Positions 1 through 8,444 of a DNA stretch of 30,951 bases are shown here, piece by piece. Origin of the DNA: an uncultured Butyricicoccus sp. (GTDB taxonomy: Bacteria; Bacillota; Clostridia; Oscillospirales; Butyricicoccaceae); the NCBI GenBank assembly GCA_900547195.1, contig URFQ01000022.1:1-30951 (forward strand), read 5' to 3'. The notes below the pieces were generated by a model. That model was not told where the DNA came from and made no database searches. It worked only from the letters and a program-made list of their open reading frames with translations. Both the position numbers and the translations under genes were made by a program. The first letter of the stretch is position 1; each line of letters opens with the position of its first letter.

Positions 1-407
1 CGTTTTTCCCGCTTTTGCAGGTCTTTTTTTATTCGGATTTTGGTTTCTTGCGAAATGGGTGCGCGCGGGCTTGCAGTGACAGTGTATTTGGGGGAGCACG
101 GCGGCGCCCGCAGGGATCAAAAATCATAAATTATATAATATAGAGAACTTGCGGTTCTGGAAGACGAAATGGACAACAAGCACAAGCAATATAAATGATA
201 TAAGCTTTTAGAAAGAAGATTTTTGAATATAACAATGGACAAAATACACAAAAATAAGCGCGATTATTTGGCGTTCATAATTATAAATCCCTAGATCAAG
301 CGCATTCTTTCGGAATCTTGCGCTAAAAACAGGGGTTTTACAAGAAAACAAAAACCTAACACCATATTCTTGCGAAAACTGGTGCAAAAAACAGGGGACC
401 GCAACAA
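1..407. other. Gene-free AT-rich leader region at the window edge
   Basis: No reading frame here has a ribosome binding site or recognisable product, and codon choice looks random in all frames. The stretch is much richer in A+T than the genes that follow. It holds an imperfect direct repeat (listed separately) and ends at the promoter of the XRE/cupin regulator. The first 120 bases are more GC-rich and could be the tail or leader of a gene lying outside the window, but nothing identifies it. Confidence 0.5.
304..397. repeat. Imperfect direct repeat upstream of the XRE regulator
   Basis: TTGCGCTAAAAACAGGGG at 318-335 recurs as TGGTGCAAAAAACAGGGG at 380-397 (15 of 18 identical). Each copy is preceded about 14 bases earlier by a related ATTCTT-CG string (304 and 365). 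The period is about 62 bases. The second copy ends about 10 bases before the -35 box of the next gene, so the pair could be a regulator binding site; that role is inference. Confidence 0.4.
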
Positions 408-436
408 TTGACAAGTCCGTTCGGGCGTGTTATCAA
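408..436 (+). promoter_or_regulatory. SigA-type promoter of the XRE/cupin regulator
   Basis: TTGACA at 408-413, a 17-base spacer, then TATCAA at 431-436. The start codon lies about 65 bases downstream. Confidence 0.55.
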
Positions 437-501
437 TATAAGTGAGAATTACATTTTCGGTGAAACCAGACTTTTGAAATACAGGGAAGGAGGGCTTCCG
501 A

Positions 502-1134
502 ATGCCGCCGAACGAACTTGCCGTATCTCTTGGGAAAAAAATCCGTGCCATCCGCACGGCAAAAGATATGAAGATCACAGAGATGTCCCGCCTGTCCGGT
601 TTGACCACCAGCCTTATCAGCCAGGTGGAGCGAGGACTGATCTCCCCATCCATCGAGACCCTGAAAAAGATCGGGAATGTTCTTGATGTGCCGCTCAGTT
701 TTCTGTTTGAGACCGATGAGAGGGAGGGGACGCCGGGCGGCGTGCCGCAACGGCCGGCGGCGGATGCCGCTGAAATCAAGCCGCTAAACCTGTTTGGCGC
801 TTCGCCGGTCGTGCATCCGGACGCGCGTAAGCGCCTCTACCCGGGCGAGGGCATCGAACTCCAGCTGCTCAATCCCAACCTCAACGGCCCGATCGAATTT
901 ATTTATAATGTATACCAGCCGCACAGCGGTACCGGGGGCGGGAAATACAGCCATCCGGGCTCGGAATGCGGCCTGATCCTGACCGGCGAGCTGGTCGTTG
1001 AAATTGGGGACGAGACCCATGTGCTGCGCGCAGGGGACAGCATCACCTTTGATTCGACCACACCGCACGCCAAACGGAACCTGTCCGATCAGGTGTGTAC
1101 CTGCGTGTGGGCCAACGTCCCGCCGTGGTTTTGA
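502..1134 (+). CDS. XRE-family regulator with C-terminal cupin domain
   Basis: A 210-residue DNA-binding protein of the HTH_3 plus Cupin_2 type (the PuuR/SinR-like group), cytoplasmic. Residues 10-65 form the Cro/C1 helix-turn-helix, with a typical recognition segment around SLISQVERGLISPS (37-50). A low-complexity linker (71-95) leads to a cupin barrel at about 137-207, with His151, Glu155 and His189 in the usual places for metal or ligand binding. The start is set by GGAAGGAGGG 11 bases upstream. Members of this family sense small molecules (polyamines, amino acids, metabolites) through the cupin and usually control a neighbouring catabolic operon. The AraC gene 54 bases downstream and the uroD-like gene beyond it are possible targets. 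The ligand cannot be told from sequence. Confidence 0.88.
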   Translation: MPPNELAVSLGKKIRAIRTAKDMKITEMSRLSGLTTSLISQVERGLISPSIETLKKIGNVLDVPLSFLFETDEREGTPGGVPQRPAADAAEIKPLNLFGASPVVHPDARKRLYPGEGIELQLLNPNLNGPIEFIYNVYQPHSGTGGGKYSHPGSECGLILTGELVVEIGDETHVLRAGDSITFDSTTPHAKRNLSDQVCTCVWANVPPWF

Positions 1135-1188
1135 AACGCATGAAAAGAAACGTAAAGAGGACGCCAGTACGATGAAAGGAGTATCGTT

Positions 1189-2106
1189 ATGATCCAGTGT
1201 TTTGCATCCCCCACCTTTGATTCCAGCTTTGAGCACAGCAAACCGCCGCGCCTGATTTCCGCAAGCAAGATCGATTCTTCATATTCCATTCATCCGCGCG
1301 TCCTGCACAAGCACAACGATTTCCTGGAACTGCTGTATGTGCGCAGCGGCACCGGTGTATACATTGTCGATGAACAGCGCTACAACATCTGCGAAGGCGA
1401 TATCATTATCTGCAATGCGGGCGTCCTGCATGACGAAGACCCCTCGCAGGCGCAGGATCTGAACACGTATTCACTGGCGCTGGCTGACATTGCGGTGAAG
1501 GGGATGCCGGCCAACTGTCTCATTGCGCCCGAATATTCGCCGGTATTCCCGGCGGGCGAGTGCGCCGAAACGGTCAGCCAGCTCATGGGCATGATCCATA
1601 GCCTGCTCGCGACCAATCCCAAGGGCGCGACCGAGACGTGTAACTATCTGGCCTCTGCGCTCATTGCCAAGCTGCTGCTGGTCATCCGCAAATACTGCGA
1701 AAATGAGGGGAATACCGTGCGCAGCCGTACCGACATCATCGCCGGACAGGTCAAGCACTACATCGACACCCATTTCGACGAACAGTTCACCCTGCAGGAC
1801 ATCAGCGACGCGATTCGCGTCAGCCCGTACCATCTGGCGCATATGTTTAAGGAAACCACCGGCTATTCACCCATGCAGTATACCGTGCGCCGCCGCCTCG
1901 GCGAGGCGCAGAGCCTGCTGATCACCACCTCGTTGTCGGTGACGGAAATTGCGGTATCGGTTGGCTTTGGAAACCCGTGCCATTTTAATACTATGTTCTC
2001 CAAATACATCGGCATGTCGCCCAGCCGCTATCGCAGCTCCTATGTCGCGCGGGCGGACAGCGAACCGGACGCCCCAAAAGGCAGTCGCAAGCGCAAGCAG
2101 ATGTAA
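1189..2106 (+). CDS. AraC-family transcriptional regulator
   Basis: A 305-residue regulator with an N-terminal cupin-like sensing domain (about 25-100, with the HKHNDFLELLYV segment typical of AraC_binding) and a C-terminal double helix-turn-helix (about 183-283, ending in the family signature GFGNPCHFNTMFSKYIGMSP). AAAGGAG 8 bases before the ATG fixes the start. It probably lies in the same transcript as the XRE/cupin gene (54-base gap, no terminator between) and ends at a strong terminator. AraC proteins with this layout usually activate a sugar or aromatic-compound catabolic gene on ligand binding; the next gene is a uroD-like enzyme. The basic tail (residues 295-305, KGSRKRKQM) is unremarkable. 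Ligand unknown. Confidence 0.9.
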   Translation: MIQCFASPTFDSSFEHSKPPRLISASKIDSSYSIHPRVLHKHNDFLELLYVRSGTGVYIVDEQRYNICEGDIIICNAGVLHDEDPSQAQDLNTYSLALADIAVKGMPANCLIAPEYSPVFPAGECAETVSQLMGMIHSLLATNPKGATETCNYLASALIAKLLLVIRKYCENEGNTVRSRTDIIAGQVKHYIDTHFDEQFTLQDISDAIRVSPYHLAHMFKETTGYSPMQYTVRRRLGEAQSLLITTSLSVTEIAVSVGFGNPCHFNTMFSKYIGMSPSRYRSSYVARADSEPDAPKGSRKRKQM

Positions 2107-2125
2107 GGCGCTGCTGCAAGGAAAC

Positions 2126-2164
2126 AAAAAACGCAGACCCCAAAATCGGGGCCTGCGTTTTTTA
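2126..2164 (+). terminator. Intrinsic terminator after the AraC gene
   Basis: Stem AAAAAACGCAG-A-CCCC against GGGG-C-CTGCGTTTTTT, with one A/C mismatch and a short AT-rich loop, followed by a T run. It separates the regulators from the uroD-like gene. Confidence 0.85.
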
Positions 2165-2417
2165 TGTGTTTTTAAAGGCTTCGGCAGCGCGGGTTCTCTC
2201 AAAAAAGGCATCCATTTTGTTCCACAAAAACACCCGGTCGTATTTGTGAAAGCTGCATGAAGGGAAAAAAGCACCGCATTTTAAATGTTCGTATTGTGCG
2301 GATTCCTGCTTGAATCATTCTAATCTCTGCGTGCTCCCGGTGGTAGGATAAAAAACAAGAAAAGGATAGCCTGAAAAAACCGAAAAACCTGTGAAAATGA
2401 GATTTGGAGGCCTGTTT
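2165..2417. other. Intergenic region before the uroD-like gene
   Basis: About 250 bases without a gene. AT-rich, with A-tracts near 2350-2390. I see no clear -35/-10 pair, riboswitch or repeat. It probably carries the promoter and AraC sites for the next gene, but none can be pointed to with confidence. Confidence 0.3.
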
Positions 2418-3293
2418 ATGAATTGCAGAGAGCAAGAAATCCGGACTCTAAGCTTTTCCAACGAGGGGCTGGACCGCGGGGTTGTCGAAGAGAGCATGTA
2501 TCCCTGGGACAAAACCGTTGCCGCATGGGATGCGCAGGGACTGAAAACCGGGTTTCTGGACAAGGTTCATTTTGCCACCCTGCCGACCGATAACCTGTAT
2601 GCCTACAATGCGCCGTATGCGCCATGGGAAAATTATTATAACACCATGATGACCGAGCCGGTTTTTGCGCATGAAAGCAAGTTTGCATTCGACCCGGTCA
2701 AGCGGATCTGCTTCCGGATCCCGTTCCTCTCCTTTGATGAGGAAATCCGGGAGGAAACCGATACCTATATCCTCCGCCGTGACCGCGATGGATGGCTGCG
2801 CAAATACCCCAAGAGGGAAGGGCTGGTCGAGGATGTCCGCCCGGTTATCACCGATGGGGAGGACTGGGAAGCGCTCAAAGCGCATGTCCATGAGCAGATT
2901 AAAACCCACTTGACCCCAGAGCATATGCACAAGGCGTTTGACCGGTACACCGAGGGCTGCAAATACAGAGATTATGCCGTTCGCCTGCGTTTGCAGGGAT
3001 TTTTCTGGTGCCCGCGCGACCTGTTCGGCATTGAGGAGCACCTGTATGCGTACTATGATTACCCCGAAGTGCTGAAAGGCATCGCACGGTTCCAGCTGGA
3101 CGTTTATAAAGAACAGCTGGACGGCGTCCTGCCGGTGGATGTCAACGCGGGCGTGGACATGGTCAAAGTTCGCGAGCAGTTTCCGACCCTGAAATTCTTC
3201 GGCGGATTCAATAAGCTGGCGATGATTGACGGCAAAGACGCCATTGAGGCGGAAATGAATCGCCTGGAGCCGGACGTCTATGTAGAATCGGCC
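2418..3293 (+). pseudogene. Uroporphyrinogen-decarboxylase-like protein, 3' end lost
   Basis: About 290 residues of a URO-D (PF01208)-like enzyme of the kind found beside corrinoid methyltransferases, not the haem-pathway HemE. The ATG at 2418 has TTTGGAGG 7 bases upstream, which is better placed than a GTG 27 bases earlier. Typical family segments are the long N-terminal part with PYAPWENYY, the WCPRDLFGIEEHLYAYYDYPE segment, and LKFFGGFNKLAMIDGKDAIE near the end. The family continues for about 60 residues after the LEP triplet (to 3272) with a conserved GG-PxxDHxVP motif; that motif is absent. The frame instead reads into the antisense of an RHS gene until a stop at 3422, giving an unrelated tail. 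The protein is therefore truncated and probably inactive. The divergence point falls between 3273 and 3293. Confidence 0.72.
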
Positions 3294-5483
3294 GTATCAT
3301 TCTCCGCTCCGATGACCGTCATGGATAGGCGGTTTCCGGCTTCATCAAAGCGGTATGCCTTGGTGACCGCGTCCGCTGCTCCACTTTCAGTTTCCTGCGT
3401 CAGGCGGCGCTGCGCATCATAGGCATAGCTTGTAGACGGGCCGGTATGGTCGGTTTTTTGCGCCTGATTACCGTCTAAATAGTACTGATATACATAGTTC
3501 GACAGGGTAGACAAACCCTTTTTGTTTTGCAGGGACGTTACCAGGTTGGCTGCGTTGTACGCATATATCACCGTCGTACCATTACCGTTTGTCATGGTGG
3601 CGCGGTTGCCGTTTTTGTCGTAGGTGTAGCTTGCCGCCTGCGCGCCGTTTTCCGAAACCGTCGAAAGACGGTTCATTTGGTCATAAGTGTATGTGGTGTT
3701 CATTTTCTGCGCGCCGCCGACCAGCAGCTGATACCCGGTGCGCAGGTCTGCAAGGTTATACGTGTAGTTTTTCACCACGCCGCCAGTCTCCGACTCCTGC
3801 GTCATGCGGCCCAGCGCATCGTATTTCCACGTCACCGTTGCCGTATCGTTTTGTTCGCTCAGCGTCTGCCCGGTCAGGGTGTATGCGGTCTGCTTGGAAG
3901 AAAGCAATGTTCCGGCGGCTGATTTTACCTGTACATTGACCTGCCGTCCCAGATCATCATAGGCAAAGGTCGTGACGTTGCCGTTTCGGTCGGTCGTGGT
4001 CAGCAGATTGCCATTCAGATCATAGGTATGCGTTTCCTTTTGTCCCATGGCGTCGGTCATCGTTGTCAAATTGCCAAGATGATCGTAAGCATAGCCTGTT
4101 ACCGCTTCTCCGTTCGCCGTAGTGACCGTCAGGGGGTTTCCAGCTGCGTCGTAGGTATACGTGGTAAAGTCGCTGCCCGTTTGGGTGCGGATCATCTGGT
4201 CACGATTGTTGTAGCTGTAGGTCGTAACACTTTTCGTTTCCGCTTCGCCTGGCTTATTGGTCGTTATCTTGCTGGCCGTGACATTGCCGTTTGCGTCATA
4301 GCCATATGTTTTGACCGAATATTCCATCATGGATCCATCCTGATGGAAAGGTATGCTTTCCTTTAATATCCGTCCCACTGCGTCGTACATATAGGTCGTA
4401 TAGTACGGCGTTGTCTGGCTGTTGGAGACATAGTCGGCCGCGCTGATGAAACGCTGCAATCCGTCATAGCTGGACGTTGTAAAGTCGCCAAGCGCATTGA
4501 TCGTCTTTGTGACCAATCCTGCATAGTTATACTCCTATTTTGTGGTATATTCCGCGTTTGGAGTATTTGCATAGGTCTGTGCGGTTTTTTCGCTGAGCTT
4601 GTTACCCACATAGTCATAGGTATAAGTATCGTAATATTCCGTCCCGTTTAAAAATTCGTCCGGTTTTCACGATATTCCCCATGTTATTCGTATAACTGGT
4701 GGTGACAATAGACGGAGCATTTGCATCGCCGCTTACTGTTATCGATATAGTCCTTTTCTTTTGTCACCTGTCCTTTGTCATTATAGGTGTAATCGGTGCG
4801 AGCTTTTTGTGCGGAATTCTCCGTCGTTACTGTGCTGGCAATACCCTTTTTATCCGCAGTAAGGGTGTTTTGAATCCGGATGGTTTTAAATGCATCCTGA
4901 CTATAAGAGGTTATAAGCGGCAAGTTGTACGCTGCATCATATGCAGTGCAGCCGCTTGTTCAAAATCGGAAATCGACATTCCAAGAGCCTGCGCGCGGAT
5001 GGTTTGAAGCTCCTGCTGTTTTTGCAGAATTTCAGCGTCGCTGTATTCTTTCAGGTTTATACCTTCGGCATCCAGCAAATCGGAAATTTTATCTTCGCTT
5101 AGCGATGCATCCTCGTCCGAAAGGCGCACGTATCCCCGAACCGTGCAAAAATTCCTGATTGGCTGCTCAGTTTCAGCAGGATCTTCGGACGGCTCACCGA
5201 CGCTGTTTTTCTCTGAAACGGGGTCTCCTGTTTCCGGCTGTCCGGCAGCGGGTTCTTCCGACGGTTGTCCGGATTGCGTATTTGGGTTCGCTTCCAACTG
5301 TGAGCCGGATTCCGGTGCAAAACTGTTCAGGGAATCCCCCTCTAAAGCCGCTTCGTCCATCATGCCGCCTTCTGGTGTTGGCAGCTGCGATTGTTCAACC
5401 GCAAATGCGGCGGGAAGCATGCGGTACAACATTGTAAATGCAAGGGCCAGGGCAAGTGCGCTTTTCAGGGTCCTCTTTTTCAT
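3285..5483 (-). pseudogene. Decayed secreted RHS/YD-repeat protein
   Basis: Read from 5483 downward, this starts with ATG, a Gly-free signal peptide (KKRTLKSALALALAFTML, likely cut after AFA at residue 28) and an acidic Ser/Pro/Glu-rich linker. Repeated YD units follow (YTYDAAGN, YAYDHLGN, FAYDDLGR, YKYDALGR types). The frame is broken at least four times: near 4920-4945 the first frame stops at 4911 while homology continues in another frame; near 4730-4738; near 4655-4662; and by an in-frame TAG at 4535-4537. The longest intact piece is 3278-4516 (412 codons). The 3' end is missing: the YD homology stops around 3293 where the uroD-like sequence begins. There is no toxin or core domain. Base composition is lower in GC than the neighbours, suggesting acquired DNA. 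An upstream promoter and RBS (AGAGGTG) remain. Confidence 0.82.
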
Positions 5484-5828
5484 GATACACCTCTTTTTTG
5501 GATTTCCTACGGATGTAATTCTCTGGATACCTCTTTTATGAAAGTATATTTTATAAAATATTGAAAAGCAATTGCCGTTAGGTATTTTCTATAAATCTTA
5601 CAATAAATAACCACAAAAACTGTATAATATATACAATGTTTTTGCTGCATCAATTGGCTGTTTGGCGATGGAAAACATGAATATTTATCGGGATGCAGCC
5701 GGTTGCTCATATACTGGTTTCGGATATACAAAAGCTTAAATCGTCCGCATTCTGCCCTGATAGGGATCCTCTTTTTTACTGTATATTGTACTGCCGCACG
5801 CGGACAAGAGTGAAATGCGAGAAAGGGC
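5484..5828. other. AT-rich gap between the RHS remnant and yajC
   Basis: About 345 bases with no gene of credible coding character. It contains the minus-strand promoter of the RHS remnant near 5543-5571 and poly-A/T palindromes next to it. Nothing else is recognisable; no RNA gene or attachment site was seen. Confidence 0.4.
5543..5571 (-). promoter_or_regulatory. Promoter of the RHS remnant
   Basis: On the minus strand TTGCTT (5571-5566), a 17-base spacer, then TATACT (5548-5543), about 60 bases before the ATG. Confidence 0.45.
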
Positions 5829-5857
5829 TTGTAATTTGCGCACAGAACCGATATAAT
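5829..5857 (+). promoter_or_regulatory. SigA-type promoter of the yajC-scf operon
   Basis: TTGTAA at 5829-5834, a 17-base spacer, TATAAT at 5852-5857. Transcription would begin about 30 bases before the yajC start codon. Confidence 0.75.
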
Positions 5858-5896
5858 AGTAATACTATGTGAAATTGTATAAGGAGGTGTATGACG

Positions 5897-6229
5897 ATGG
5901 TATTGTTAACGACCATGCCGAGCGCATCGCAGTACGGCCAGATCCTCGGCAGCGTGCTCCCGATCGTTCTGCTGTTTGTCGTATTCTACTTTTTCCTCAT
6001 CCGTCCGCAGAAGAAGCGGGACAAGGCGGAAAAGGAGATGCGTGAATCCATTCAGGTCGGCGACGAGATTTCGACCATTGGCGGTTTTATTGGCAAGGTA
6101 GTCAGCATCAAGGATGAAACCCTGGTGATCGAATCCTCGGCTGACCGCACCAAGCTCAAGCTCTACCGCTGGGCGGTACGCGGCAAGGAAGCTGCCCCGG
6201 CCGATAAGGTGGAAGAGCCCAAGAAGTAA
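5897..6229 (+). CDS. yajC: Preprotein translocase accessory subunit YajC
   Basis: A 110-residue single-span inner-membrane protein that works with SecDF in Sec-dependent export. Residues 14-32 form the membrane helix, ending in FFLIRPQKKR, the family hallmark; the cytoplasmic domain carries IQVGDEISTIGGFIGKVVSI. Two ATGs are possible. The ATG at 5891 is only 1-2 bases after AAGGAGGTG (5881-5889), while the ATG at 5897 is 7 bases away, so 5897 is chosen. In many Clostridia yajC sits immediately before the SCIFF peptide cluster, often with secD and secF beyond it. Here secDF do not follow scfB within this window. Confidence 0.93.
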   Translation: MVLLTTMPSASQYGQILGSVLPIVLLFVVFYFFLIRPQKKRDKAEKEMRESIQVGDEISTIGGFIGKVVSIKDETLVIESSADRTKLKLYRWAVRGKEAAPADKVEEPKK

Positions 6230-6317
6230 ACGCGATCCGGAAGAAACCGGGTTCTAATTTCCGGCCTGCCGAAATAGATTGCTACAAAGCACGATTTTTT
6301 GGCGGGAGGGGAACGCA

Positions 6318-6716
6318 ATGAAAAAGACTGAAAATCTCCCTGCGGGTCAGGTGCTGGGTTTCCCGGTGCTCCTTGGCCTTGGGGTGACGCTGCTGCTGAT
6401 GGCAGCCGGCTCGCTGCTTGTTTTGAGCGGCAAGGCGGACGCCGCGCAGATACCGGCGCTTGCGCTCGGATGCCTCGCGATAGGCTGCGTCGGCGCTTCG
6501 TTCCTTGCGGCGCGCCGGGCGCTCCGAAGCCGGCTCGTCTGGGGCGTTGCGGCTGGAATGGCCGATTTCGCGTGCCTGTTGGTGCTCAGCCTGCTGTGGC
6601 TGGGCGAACCGGTCAGCTTTCCGCGGTTCGCGGTCAATCTGGCGGCCAGCCTGGCGGCGGCAGTTCTTGGCGGCATGCTCGGCGCGGGCATGAAGCGGAA
6701 AAAAAGAAAAAAATGA
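6318..6716 (+). CDS. TIGR04086-type small membrane protein
   Basis: A 132-residue, very hydrophobic protein with about four membrane helices (roughly 12-35, 43-62, 70-92, 98-122) and a basic tail, AGMKRKKRKK. The start is the ATG with GGGAGGGG 6 bases upstream; an in-frame ATG 39 bases earlier has no RBS. The position between yajC and scfA and the shape match the TIGR04086 family, which is conserved in this slot in Clostridia. Its function is unknown; a role in export or membrane handling of the modified peptide is only a guess from position. The family call rests on context plus hydropathy. Confidence 0.75.
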   Translation: MKKTENLPAGQVLGFPVLLGLGVTLLLMAAGSLLVLSGKADAAQIPALALGCLAIGCVGASFLAARRALRSRLVWGVAAGMADFACLLVLSLLWLGEPVSFPRFAVNLAASLAAAVLGGMLGAGMKRKKRKK

Positions 6717-6732
6717 ATGGAGGGAATTCCCC

Positions 6733-6876
6733 ATGAAACACATCAAGACCCTGACGACTGCAACCCTCAAGCAGACTGCGGCACACGGCGGCTGCGGCGA
6801 GTGCCAGACTTCCTGCCAGTCGGCCTGCAAGACCTCCTGCACGGTTGCAAACCAGAAGTGCGAGCACAACAAGTAA
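6733..6876 (+). CDS. scfA: SCIFF ranthipeptide precursor
   Basis: A 47-residue peptide matching SCIFF (six cysteines in forty-five residues, TIGR03973): an N-terminal leader MKHIKTLTTATLKQTAAHGG and a core with Cys21, 24, 28, 32, 36 and 43. The radical SAM maturase encoded next installs Cys-to-Thr thioether bonds. In the studied Clostridium thermocellum peptide the first bond joins Cys32 to Thr37, and both residues occur at those positions here. GGAGGG 8 bases before the ATG is strong. The gene starts 16 bases after the membrane-protein stop, so it is in the yajC operon, and is followed by a hairpin that may keep its transcript level above that of scfB. SCIFF is near-universal in Clostridia; its role (possibly quorum-related) is unsettled. 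Confidence 0.96.
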   Translation: MKHIKTLTTATLKQTAAHGGCGECQTSCQSACKTSCTVANQKCEHNK

Positions 6877-6899
6877 TCGCAAACCATCCGGAATGACTG

Positions 6900-6932
6900 C
6901 GAGGCGTGCCCAGGGCGCGCCTCGTTGTTTTC
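6900..6932 (+). terminator. Terminator-like hairpin between scfA and scfB
   Basis: CGAGGCG (6900-6906) pairs with CGCCTCG (6918-6924), with a further GCCC/GGGC option inside, followed by TTGTTTTCT. The T tail is imperfect, so partial readthrough into scfB is likely. This would give more precursor than enzyme. Confidence 0.7.
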
Positions 6933-6966
6933 TGTATAAAACATACTGATCACGGAGAGGATATCA

Positions 6967-8337
6967 ATGATCCATCGTTACTCGAAAAAAGGGATTAATT
7001 TCCTGCTGGATGTCAACAGCGGCGCGGTGCATGTGCTCGACGATCTGTCGTATGAACTGGCCGGGCTGGTGGATGAAACCATGGGCGAGGCCTGCCCCCA
7101 GGAGATTATGGACAAGCTGGCAAAGTTCCCGAAAGACGATGTTGTTGCGGCCTATGGCGAGCTGTACGCGCTGAAAAAGGCCGGGCAGCTGTTTGCAACC
7201 GATGATTACATCGACGTCAGCCGCTACATCCCGACGGATGCCCCGGTCAAGGCGCTGTGCCTGCATGTGGCGCACGACTGCAACCTGCGCTGTAAATACT
7301 GTTTCGCCTCCACGGGCGACTTCGGCACCGGCCGTAAGATCATGCCGTTTGAGGTCGCAAAAAAGGCGATTGATTTTGTCATCGAGCGCTCGGGCGCGCG
7401 CAAGAATATTGAACTGGATTTCTTCGGCGGCGAACCGCTGATGGCATGGGATACGGTCACCAAAACGGTCGATTATGCGCGCTCACTCGAGGAAAAGACC
7501 GGAAAACACTTCCGGTTCACGATCACGACGAACGGCGTCCTGCTGGATGCGGACAAGATTGATTATATCAATGAGAATATGGACAATGTCGTCCTGTCGC
7601 TCGACGGCCGCGCCGAGGTCAACGACTATTTCCGCAAAACCGTGAACGGCGGCGGCAGCTATGACGTCATTGTACCGAAGTTCCAAAAGCTGGTCGAGGG
7701 ACGTGGCGATAAGGATTATTACGCGCGCGGCACCTTTACCGGCAAAAACCTGGATTTTGCGTCCGATGTCGAACACATTGCGGACGCAGGCTTCCCTAGC
7801 CTGTCGGTGGAGCCGGTTTCGGCCGAGGACGGCTGCGGCTACGAATTGACCGAGGCCGACCTGCCGGCTATCTTTGCGGAGTATGACCGCCTTGTGGACA
7901 TCATGCTCGAACGCAGGAAGCAGGGCAAGGCGTTTACCTTCTTTCACTTCATGGTAGACCTGAACCAGGGGCCGTGCGTGGTCAAGCGCCTGCGCGGCTG
8001 CGGCGCAGGCTATGAGTATGTGGCGGTCACGCCGGACGGCGACATCTATCCCTGCCATCAGTTTGTCGGCAAGGAGGAATTTAAGCAGGGCAATGTGCTG
8101 GAGGGCACCTTTGACCTGGACATTGCGCAGCGCTTTGCTTCCATGAATATCTACACCCGTGAGAAGTGCCGTGACTGCTGGGCGAAGTTCTATTGCAGCG
8201 GCGGCTGCAGCGCGGCCAACTACAATATGAATCAGGATATGAACATCCCATATGAGCTTGGCTGCGAAATGGAGCGCAAACGCCTGGAATGTGCAATCTA
8301 TCTCAAAGCGGCGGAGATGATGGAAGCAGATTTGTAA
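6967..8337 (+). CDS. scfB: SCIFF radical SAM maturase (SPASM type)
   Basis: A 456-residue radical S-adenosylmethionine enzyme (TIGR03974) that forms thioether crosslinks in ScfA. Residues 1-95 carry the PqqD-like precursor-recognition region. The radical SAM cluster motif CNLRCKYC has Cys105, Cys109 and Cys112, and GGEP at 154-157 binds SAM. The C-terminal SPASM region has nine cysteines (337, 345, 363, 401, 404, 410, 414, 433, 442), including CRDCWAKFYCSGGC, enough for two auxiliary Fe-S clusters. The ATG has GGAGAGG 6 bases upstream. Length is as usual for the family. It directly follows its substrate gene; no peptidase or exporter dedicated to the peptide is visible nearby. Confidence 0.97.
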   Translation: MIHRYSKKGINFLLDVNSGAVHVLDDLSYELAGLVDETMGEACPQEIMDKLAKFPKDDVVAAYGELYALKKAGQLFATDDYIDVSRYIPTDAPVKALCLHVAHDCNLRCKYCFASTGDFGTGRKIMPFEVAKKAIDFVIERSGARKNIELDFFGGEPLMAWDTVTKTVDYARSLEEKTGKHFRFTITTNGVLLDADKIDYINENMDNVVLSLDGRAEVNDYFRKTVNGGGSYDVIVPKFQKLVEGRGDKDYYARGTFTGKNLDFASDVEHIADAGFPSLSVEPVSAEDGCGYELTEADLPAIFAEYDRLVDIMLERRKQGKAFTFFHFMVDLNQGPCVVKRLRGCGAGYEYVAVTPDGDIYPCHQFVGKEEFKQGNVLEGTFDLDIAQRFASMNIYTREKCRDCWAKFYCSGGCSAANYNMNQDMNIPYELGCEMERKRLECAIYLKAAEMMEADL

Positions 8338-8372
8338 GACCCAACGAATCTTGGAAATTGCATGAAATCGAG

Positions 8373-8402
8373 TTGCAAAATTCACTTTCGCGGCCTTATA
8401 AT
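8373..8402 (+). promoter_or_regulatory. Promoter of the P5CR-like gene
   Basis: TTGCAA at 8373-8378, an 18-base spacer, TATAAT at 8397-8402. No terminator was seen after scfB, so readthrough may also occur. Confidence 0.65.
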
Positions 8403-8444
8403 ATACAGGTAAAAAAATTCTTAGCATTTGGAGAGGGTGATTTT

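Noticed and set aside
5484..5896. Remainder of the uroD-like gene beyond the RHS segment
   Set aside because: No frame in this region carries the missing C-terminal motif, so a simple insertion into uroD is not supported.
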